Positions 1 to 4,389 of a stretch of 9,328 bases of DNA are shown here, piece by piece. The notes under the pieces are model-generated. The model was not told the DNA's origin, made no database searches, and worked only from the letters and a program-made list of their open reading frames with translations. The stretch spans positions 1 through 9,328 of the forward strand of contig JAQZAY010000133.1 of the NCBI GenBank assembly GCA_029239415.1, read 5' to 3'. How positions within the stretch are numbered: the first letter of the stretch is position 1; each line of letters begins with the position of its first letter. Source of the DNA: Pseudomonas sp. (GTDB lineage Bacteria > Pseudomonadota > Gammaproteobacteria > Pseudomonadales > Pseudomonadaceae). Both the position numbers and the translations under genes were made by a program.

Positions 1-539
1 GCCGCGCGCTGCAGAATGGCGAAGTGGTCACGCTGATGCAAGGCAGTTTCGGCGCGGGGCGCGAGTCGGTGGTGCGGGTCGACGCGTTGCCGCCGCCTGG
101 GATGAAGCCGTTGGCCCAGGCGGCCCCTGAACTCCCCTATATCAAGGGCGTGACACCGGAGTTCATGCGCCACCTGGCCTTGCGCTGGGCGGTGGGCGGG
201 ATGCCGTTCAGTCATGATGGCTCACGGCGCATGGGCGGGTGGGTACGCCTGCGCGAAGCAGAGCAAGAGGCGCTGAGCGAAGTGCACATGCTGGCGTTGA
301 TCGATGCCTGGCCGCCGACCCTGCTGTCGCACCTCAAGGCACCCGCGGCGGGCAGCACCTTGACCTGGACCATCGAGTTCATCCAGCCGGCACCACGTGC
401 TTCCACGCTGGAATGGTGCCAGTATTGCGCCGAAACCGAGCACGCCCAGGACGGCTATGGGCATGCGGCGGCAGCGTTGTGGACCGCCGAAGGCGAGCTG
501 ATGGCGCTAAGCCGACAGACCGTGACCGTGTTTGCCTAA
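1..539 (+). CDS. Acyl-CoA thioesterase-like protein, C-terminal part (5' end outside window)
   Basis: The reading frame is open from the first full codon at position 3 to a TAA at 537-539, giving 178 visible residues. The true start lies to the left of the window. The fragment resembles the TesB/4HBT_3 type of double-hotdog acyl-CoA thioesterase: the end of a first hotdog (NGEVVTLMQGSFG) and then a second one with SHDGSRRMGGWVRL, HMLALIDAWPP and the closing strand pattern SRQTVTVFA. Members are usually about 260-270 residues, so roughly a third is missing. They hydrolyse fatty acyl-CoA thioesters in the cytoplasm; the substrate here cannot be told. The stop codon overlaps that of the convergent gene at 536-904. 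Family assignment is confident, exact function is not. Confidence 0.85.
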   Translation, partial: RALQNGEVVTLMQGSFGAGRESVVRVDALPPPGMKPLAQAAPELPYIKGVTPEFMRHLALRWAVGGMPFSHDGSRRMGGWVRLREAEQEALSEVHMLALIDAWPPTLLSHLKAPAAGSTLTWTIEFIQPAPRASTLEWCQYCAETEHAQDGYGHAAAALWTAEGELMALSRQTVTVFA

Positions 540-904
540 CGGCGATGCTTGTGCCGCTCGCGCCAGGCGCGCCACCAGGCACCGCTCAGCACGAAGCGGG
601 GAAAGGTGATGAACTGCTCGGTGAGCAGGCGTTTCACGGCGTCGTGGCGGTTGGCGGAAGGTTCTGGTTGCGTGCCTTCCAGGCGATGCCCATGACGCTG
701 CAGGCCCAGGCCTGCGATCACGGCGATGATGCCGACCGCCAGTTGCCCCAGGTCCAGGCCGAACAGTCCCGATAGCACCAGCAGGGCGCCGAGGATGAAC
801 AGCGGCACGGCGATCAGGTGCAGCACCAGGTTGGCCGGGTGTCGATGGTTGTGGTGATAGCCACGCCATTGCCAGGCGTGAAGATTGGGCAAGCGTCTGC
901 TCAT
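536..904 (-). CDS. Mpo1-like (DUF962) small membrane protein
   Basis: This protein has 122 residues from the ATG at 904. Two upstream in-frame ATGs (910 and 925) exist, but AGAGGA lies 8 nt before the 904 start, the best Shine-Dalgarno spacing of the three. It carries the two signatures of the Mpo1-like family: a tyrosine-histidine block with NPxN-type spacing (YHHNHRHPANLVLH, residues 16-29) and a later Q-R-H-G-H-R-L-E block (69-76). Two hydrophobic segments (about 26-48 and 52-68) suggest inner-membrane anchoring. Yeast Mpo1 is an iron-dependent dioxygenase acting on 2-hydroxy fatty acids, with conserved histidines as likely metal ligands; the bacterial role is not established. The C terminus is strongly basic (RERHKHRR). 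The TAG stop overlaps the TAA of the convergent thioesterase gene. Confidence 0.82.
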   Translation of the reverse strand: MSRRLPNLHAWQWRGYHHNHRHPANLVLHLIAVPLFILGALLVLSGLFGLDLGQLAVGIIAVIAGLGLQRHGHRLEGTQPEPSANRHDAVKRLLTEQFITFPRFVLSGAWWRAWRERHKHRR

Positions 905-941
905 GGACATGTTCCTCTGGCTCATGCCTCAAGCTTAGTGC

Positions 942-959
942 GGCCCCGTGATCGGGGCC
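942..959 (-). terminator. GC-rich hairpin between tatD and the Mpo1-like gene
   Basis: GGCCCCG (942-948) and CGGGGCC (953-959) form a perfect 7-bp stem with a 4-nt TGAT loop. It lies 3' of tatD in the direction of tatD transcription and upstream of the Mpo1-like gene. No T-run follows on either strand, so it is not a textbook intrinsic terminator. It could protect the tatD 3' end, attenuate read-through or simply be a structured 5' region of the next gene. Confidence 0.3.
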
Positions 960-986
960 AATTCAGGCTGGCTATCGAATGCATAG

Positions 987-1009
987 GCTGCGCAGGTCGA
1001 TGGCGCAGC
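987..1009 (-). terminator. Hairpin immediately after the tatD stop codon
   Basis: GCTGCGC (987-993) and GCGCAGC (1003-1009) form a perfect 7-bp inverted repeat with a 9-nt loop, touching the tatD stop codon at 1010-1012. With the hairpin at 942-959 it makes two tandem stem-loops downstream of tatD. No U-tract follows, so an RNA-stabilising or Rho-assisted role is as likely as intrinsic termination. Confidence 0.3.
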
Positions 1010-1807
1010 TCAAGGCAAGTCGAAGAACGCGCGGGCGCAAGCGGTGGTCTGGGCGGCGGTCTGCTCCAGGCTTTCGCCGCGGTGCAGCGCCACTTCGCGC
1101 AATACCTCGGGCAGGAAGGCCGGCTCGTTGCGGCCGCTCTTGGGCTTTGGCCGCAAGCTGCGTGGCAGCAGGTACGGCGCGTCGCTTTCAAGCATCAGGC
1201 GAGTGCCAGGGATGCTGCTCATCAGCGGGTGCAGGTGGGTGCCGCGGCGCTCGTCGCAGATCCAGCCGGTGATGCCGATGTGCAGGTCCATGTCCAGGTA
1301 GGCGAACAATGCCTGGCGTTCGCCGGTGAAGCAGTGCACCACGGCGGCCGGGAGGTGGTCGCGGTAGTCCTTGAGAATCGCCAGCAGGCGCGCGCTGGCA
1401 TCGCGCTCGTGGAGAAACACCGGCATCTGCAACTGCACGGCCAGTGCCAGTTGCGCCTCGAGGGCTTTTTCCTGCTGGGGACGCGGGGAAAAGTCACGGT
1501 TGAAATCCAGGCCGCATTCGCCCACAGCCTTGATCCGTGGATGCTGCAGCAACTGGCGCAATTGGCGCCCGCTGTCGGTGTTCCAGCTGCTGGCGTCATG
1601 GGGGTGCACGCCTGCAGTGCTGAACAGGTGCTGGCCCGGTTCGTCCAGGCGCTCGCAGAGTTCGAGGGCCTCTTCGCTGCCTGCCAGGCTGGTGCCGGTC
1701 AACAGCATCTGCACGACGCCCGCGGCCACCGCGCGTTCGACGACTGCCGCCTGCTGGTCCTTGAAGCTGGCATTGGTGAGGTTGACGCCGATATCGATCA
1801 ATTGCAT
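1010..1807 (-). CDS. tatD: TatD family metal-dependent deoxyribonuclease
   Basis: The product has 265 residues, close to E. coli TatD (260). I chose the ATG at 1807 ([11 protein letters not shown]) because it matches the family N terminus and has GAG 8 nt upstream; a longer reading to 1864 adds 19 residues with no family counterpart. The fold is a TIM-barrel amidohydrolase-like metal-dependent nuclease. Visible motifs are GVHPH (66-70), GECGLDF with metal ligand Glu97, FLHERD with His133, HCFTG with His158, CDERRG (184-189) and [10 protein letters not shown] with Asp209. As in E. coli TatD, the N-terminal HxH metal pair of many paralogues is replaced by D-I-G-V-N. TatD of E. coli is a cytoplasmic 3'-5' exonuclease/DNase linked to DNA repair, and despite its name is not required for Tat export. 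The gene diverges from the lytic transglycosylase across 120 bp. Confidence 0.95.
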   Translation of the reverse strand: MQLIDIGVNLTNASFKDQQAAVVERAVAAGVVQMLLTGTSLAGSEEALELCERLDEPGQHLFSTAGVHPHDASSWNTDSGRQLRQLLQHPRIKAVGECGLDFNRDFSPRPQQEKALEAQLALAVQLQMPVFLHERDASARLLAILKDYRDHLPAAVVHCFTGERQALFAYLDMDLHIGITGWICDERRGTHLHPLMSSIPGTRLMLESDAPYLLPRSLRPKPKSGRNEPAFLPEVLREVALHRGESLEQTAAQTTACARAFFDLP

Positions 1808-1834
1808 GGTGGTTTCTCGTGCCGCGGGTCGGGC

Positions 1835-1864
1835 AGCATAGCAAAGCCAGGACAAATCCGACAA
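1835..1864 (-). promoter_or_regulatory. Candidate sigma70 promoter for tatD
   Basis: On the minus strand TTGTCG (1864-1859) and TATGCT (1840-1835) are separated by 18 bp, each matching the sigma70 consensus at four of six positions. A transcript would begin about 20-22 nt before the tatD ATG at 1807. This is a sequence match only. Confidence 0.35.
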
Positions 1865-1878
1865 AACGCCAGAACTTC

Positions 1879-1923
1879 ACCTGGATGCGGCGGTCATTTG
1901 CGGTCAACCGTCGCGATCCAGGT
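1879..1923 (+). promoter_or_regulatory. Long imperfect inverted repeat (RNA hairpin or operator) before the transglycosylase start
   Basis: ACCTGGAT (1879-1886) pairs perfectly with ATCCAGGT (1916-1923). After a single bulged G at 1915, GCGGCGGT (1887-1894) pairs with ACCGTCGC (1907-1914) with one G-U wobble. That makes 16 paired positions around a 12-nt loop, ending 4 nt before the ATG at 1928. The only plausible Shine-Dalgarno element (AGG, 1920-1922) lies inside the stem. A direct repeat of GCGGTCA (1890-1896 and 1900-1906, 10 bp apart) overlaps the structure. It could be a translation-blocking hairpin or a protein-binding operator between the divergent genes. Confidence 0.5.
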
Positions 1924-1927
1924 TCTC

Positions 1928-3373
1928 ATGCCGTCTATCCGTCATCCCCAGGCCTCCTCCCGAATGCTGCAGCTTCTGCTGGCAGTGCTCGTGAGCATGG
2001 GCCTGCTGCTGCCAGGGCTTGCCGAGGCACGCTTGGCGGGTCCGCAGCAGAGCGTGCCGGCCAGCAAGGCTCGCGACCTGGCGCAGATCCGCAGCAACAA
2101 GGTGCTCCGCGTGCTCGTCAACCAGAGCCGCAACAGCTCGGGCGTGGTCAAAGGCGAGCCGGTAGGTGTCGAGCATCATCGCTTGCGGGCGCTGGAGCAT
2201 TTTCTCAATGCGCGTCTCCCTGAGAGCCAGCACATTCGCCTGAAGGTGATCCCCCGGGCGAAGGAGCAACTGCTCGCCGCGCTGCAACGTGGCGAAGGCG
2301 ATCTTGCCGCACCGGGCGAGCTGCTCGACCCCACGTCATTGCGCGGCTTGAGCGCCAGTGCACCGCTGATGGCCCCTGTCTCGCTGACACTGGTCGGGCG
2401 CAAGGGCGAGCGCAGCTTCGCCCGGGTCGAACAGCTTTCCGGACGGACCATCGCCCTGACCACGGCCAGCGCCGCCGGCCCGGTGCTCGAAGCGATCAAC
2501 CGCACGCTGGCCCAGCGCAAGCGTGCGCCCATCAAGGTGGAGTGGGTCGATCCAACGCTGGCTGTCGAGGACGTGCTGGAGATGGTGCAGGCAGGCATCT
2601 ACCACCTGACGGTGGTCGAGCAGCCGATTGCCCAGCGCTGGTCGCGGGTCATGCCGCGCCTGCGCCTGAACAGCCGCTTGCGCCTGGCCCCGCCGGACGC
2701 CATGCACTGGTACGTGCGCCGCGATGCCAGCGTGCTGTTGGTGAACGTGAACCAATTCCTCAAGGGCTACCATGCCCCGGCGAACCAGGACGCGGCCTTC
2801 GAGCGCATCTACCGGCGCCAGTACCGGGTCCACAACCCCTTGGCGCAGGTCGAGCGCAAGCGGCTCGAGTCGGTGCGACCGGTGCTGCAGAAGCACGCGG
2901 CGGCCCAGCAGATGGACTGGCTCAACCTGGCGGCGCTGGCGTACAAGGAATCGACGCTCAACCCCAAGGCGCGTGGCACGGGCGGTGCCCACGGGCTGAT
3001 GCAGATGACCCCGGCCGCCGCGCGTCGAGTGGGGGTCAGCAACACCGGCAATGTCGATGGCAACGTGCAGGCCAGCGTCCGCTACCTGGCGCTGATCCGC
3101 CGCAAGTTCTTCGCCAGCCCCCAGCTCAACGAGCGCGAGCGCATGGCGTTCATCCTCGCGGCCTACAACCTCGGGCCCGAGCGCGTACAGGCCATGCGCG
3201 CCGAAGCGCGGCGGCGCGGGCTCAACGGCAACCAGTGGTTCTTCCAGACCGAGCGCATTGCCATGGAGCAGGTCGGCATGGGGCCGGTGAACTACGTCAA
3301 CAGCGTCAACAAGTACTACCTGGCCTTCAATCGCGAGCGCGGCAAATTGGAGCGCACGACCAGGCGCAGGTAG
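1928..3373 (+). CDS. MltF-like periplasmic lytic transglycosylase with substrate-binding-protein domain
   Basis: 481 residues from the ATG at 1928; the frame stays open far upstream, but that part is antisense to tatD and is not coding. Residues 13-34 form a signal peptide ending in A-E-A. Residues about 55-265 resemble a family-3 periplasmic solute-binding domain (NKVLRVLVNQSR start, RGEGDLAA, GRTIALTTASAAG). Residues about 315-470 are a goose-lysozyme/SLT domain: catalytic Glu341 in LAYKESTLNP, HGLMQMTP (355-362), AAYNLGPERV (411-420) and MGPVNYVNSVNKYY (451-464). This is the MltF architecture (E. coli MltF is 518 residues), in which the first domain regulates cleavage of glycan strands to 1,6-anhydro-muropeptides. 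No lipobox is seen, so membrane attachment is uncertain. The extreme C terminus is basic (TTRRR). The hairpin at 1879-1923 may control translation. Confidence 0.9.
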   Translation: MPSIRHPQASSRMLQLLLAVLVSMGLLLPGLAEARLAGPQQSVPASKARDLAQIRSNKVLRVLVNQSRNSSGVVKGEPVGVEHHRLRALEHFLNARLPESQHIRLKVIPRAKEQLLAALQRGEGDLAAPGELLDPTSLRGLSASAPLMAPVSLTLVGRKGERSFARVEQLSGRTIALTTASAAGPVLEAINRTLAQRKRAPIKVEWVDPTLAVEDVLEMVQAGIYHLTVVEQPIAQRWSRVMPRLRLNSRLRLAPPDAMHWYVRRDASVLLVNVNQFLKGYHAPANQDAAFERIYRRQYRVHNPLAQVERKRLESVRPVLQKHAAAQQMDWLNLAALAYKESTLNPKARGTGGAHGLMQMTPAAARRVGVSNTGNVDGNVQASVRYLALIRRKFFASPQLNERERMAFILAAYNLGPERVQAMRAEARRRGLNGNQWFFQTERIAMEQVGMGPVNYVNSVNKYYLAFNRERGKLERTTRRR

Positions 3374-3401
3374 CGAGCGCGCGGTTTTTGCGCGTGTCCG
3401 G

Positions 3402-3431
3402 TTGACAGTCCGGCCGCAGCTTCTCTAGGAT
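3402..3431 (+). promoter_or_regulatory. Sigma70-type promoter for the small-protein/greB operon
   Basis: A perfect -35 box TTGACA (3402-3407) is followed after 18 bp by TAGGAT (3426-3431), a four-of-six match to the -10 consensus. It lies in the gap after the transglycosylase stop at 3373. Transcription should start near 3438, leaving a leader of about 130 nt before the ATG at 3568. It is the best promoter match I found in the window. Confidence 0.6.
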
Positions 3432-3437
3432 GCTGCT

Positions 3438-3567
3438 TGCGCCGATTTAGACAGCTACTTGCGGGGCGCAGGAGACGCCTCGGGCACTCCGAAATACCGC
3501 TAAAGCGCTGGTTCGGTGACGCCTCCCACCGCTGCCCAGCGGGATCTGCGAGGCGGAGAACACCTTC
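3438..3567 (+). promoter_or_regulatory. Structured mRNA leader upstream of the small-protein/greB operon
   Basis: About 130 nt between the predicted transcription start and the ATG at 3568 hold several stems. Stem 1 pairs 3462-3468 with 3476-3482 (one G-U) around a CAGGAGA loop. Stem 2 pairs CCGAA (3489-3493) with TTCGG (3512-3516), with an inner CGC/GCG stem around TAAA. Stem 3 pairs CCGCT (3529-3533) with AGCGG (3538-3542), enclosed by CGCCTC (3520-3525) with GAGGCG (3550-3555). The right arm of that outer stem overlaps the Shine-Dalgarno region (GGAG, 3555-3558). GACGCCTC occurs twice (3474-3481, 3518-3525), so the GAGGCG arm has two possible partners. I recognise no known riboswitch class. 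Pairings were found by eye; no energies were computed. Confidence 0.45.
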
Positions 3568-3876
3568 ATGAGTTGCCCACGTACCAGTGTCTGCCTGAGC
3601 CCGCTGCCTGCCGGCCAGGCCTCGCGCACGCCGCGCATCCTGCTCGGCGGCCCGCACCAGCCCACCTTGTTGCGCCATCTCGATGGCTGGCCGCGTCGCA
3701 AGGGCCAGGCCAGGGCGTTCCTGATCCAGTTCATCGATGGCGCCGCCAGCCTTGGCCACTACGCCAACGACCGCTTCGACCTGGCGGTGGTCCAGTCCCC
3801 GGCCGCAGCCGATGCCGCCGCCATGATCGGCCAGTTGACCCGAGTCGCGCGCCAAGGCTTGATCACGCTGCGCTGA
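3568..3876 (+). CDS. Small unrecognised protein co-transcribed with greB
   Basis: This 102-residue protein starts at an ATG with GGAG 9 nt upstream and stops at TGA, 17 bp before greB. I do not recognise the family. The sequence alternates predicted strands and helices: a glycine-containing strand turn R-I-L-L-G-G-P (23-29), a strand AFLIQFID (50-57), RFDLAVVQSP (69-78), an alanine-rich helix (79-96) and a last strand GLITLR (97-102). This suggests a compact Rossmann-like or half-methyltransferase-like fold, but that is inference from pattern only. No signal peptide or membrane segment is seen, so it should be cytoplasmic. The N terminus has Cys3 and Cys9. Position in the operon, good Shine-Dalgarno and codon use like its neighbours argue that it is real. 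Its role may relate to transcription through greB, but nothing in the sequence proves it. Confidence 0.7.
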   Translation: MSCPRTSVCLSPLPAGQASRTPRILLGGPHQPTLLRHLDGWPRRKGQARAFLIQFIDGAASLGHYANDRFDLAVVQSPAAADAAAMIGQLTRVARQGLITLR

Positions 3877-3893
3877 GGCCGAGGAGACAGCCG

Positions 3894-4370
3894 TTGAGCA
3901 CCAACATCATCACCACCGAAGGCCATCTGGCGCTCAAGAGCGAGCTCGACCACCTGTGGCGCGTCTATCGTCCCGAGATCACCCAGAAAGTCGCCTGGGC
4001 GGCATCACTGGGCGATCGCAGCGAAAACGCCGACTACCAGTACAACAAGAAGCTGCTGCGCGAGATCGATCGCCGCGTGCGCTATCTGCGCAAGCGCCTG
4101 GAAGACGTCAAGGTGGTGCAGTATTCGCCCGAGCAGGAGGGACGTGTGTTTTTCGGTGCCTGGGTCGAGATCGAGAACGAGGAGGGCGAGGTGAAGCGCT
4201 TCCGGGTCGTCGGCTATGACGAGATCCATGGGCGCAACGACTACATCTCCATCGACTCGCCCATGGCGCGTGCATTGCTCAAGAAGCAGGAAGGCGACGA
4301 GGCCGTGGTACAGACCCCCGGCGGCGAAAGCCTGTGGTGGATCAACCGGATCACCTACGTGCAACCCTAG
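3894..4370 (+). CDS. greB: Transcription elongation factor GreB
   Basis: 158 residues from a TTG start at 3894, exactly the length of E. coli GreB. GAGGAG lies 7 nt upstream of the TTG, and no nearby ATG gives the family N terminus; the frame runs open to 3516, but that extension overlaps the small gene and has no GreB counterpart. The N-terminal coiled coil (about 1-77) carries the tip LGDRSENADYQYN (39-51) with the acidic residues Asp41 and Glu44 that hold the catalytic Mg2+ in the RNA polymerase secondary channel. The C-terminal FKBP-like domain contains QEGRVFFGAWVEIEN and DYISIDSPMARALL. GreB stimulates cleavage of backtracked transcripts by RNA polymerase, rescuing stalled complexes. 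It is the second gene of a two-gene operon behind the promoter at 3402 and converges with ybbP, leaving 19 bp between stop codons. Confidence 0.97.
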   Translation: MSTNIITTEGHLALKSELDHLWRVYRPEITQKVAWAASLGDRSENADYQYNKKLLREIDRRVRYLRKRLEDVKVVQYSPEQEGRVFFGAWVEIENEEGEVKRFRVVGYDEIHGRNDYISIDSPMARALLKKQEGDEAVVQTPGGESLWWINRITYVQP

Positions 4371-4389
4371 ATGACCCGGCCTGCGCGCC

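Noticed and set aside
818..1927. Long open plus-strand frame upstream of and in frame with the MltF-like gene
   Set aside because: It is antisense to the clearly recognised tatD and Mpo1-like genes, has no domain-like sequence, and the signal peptide of the transglycosylase starts only after 1928. High GC content keeps this frame open.
3378..3394. Possible terminator after the transglycosylase gene
   Set aside because: CGCGC/GCGCG gives only a 5-bp stem and the T-run is in the loop, not after the stem.
3430..3450. Six-codon leader peptide frame (ATG CTG ... TAG)
   Set aside because: It begins before the predicted transcription start and has no Shine-Dalgarno sequence or regulatory codon run.
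3516..3893. N-terminal extension of GreB
   Set aside because: It overlaps the small gene in another frame, is Pro/Arg-rich and has no counterpart in GreB proteins, whose usual length is matched from 3894.
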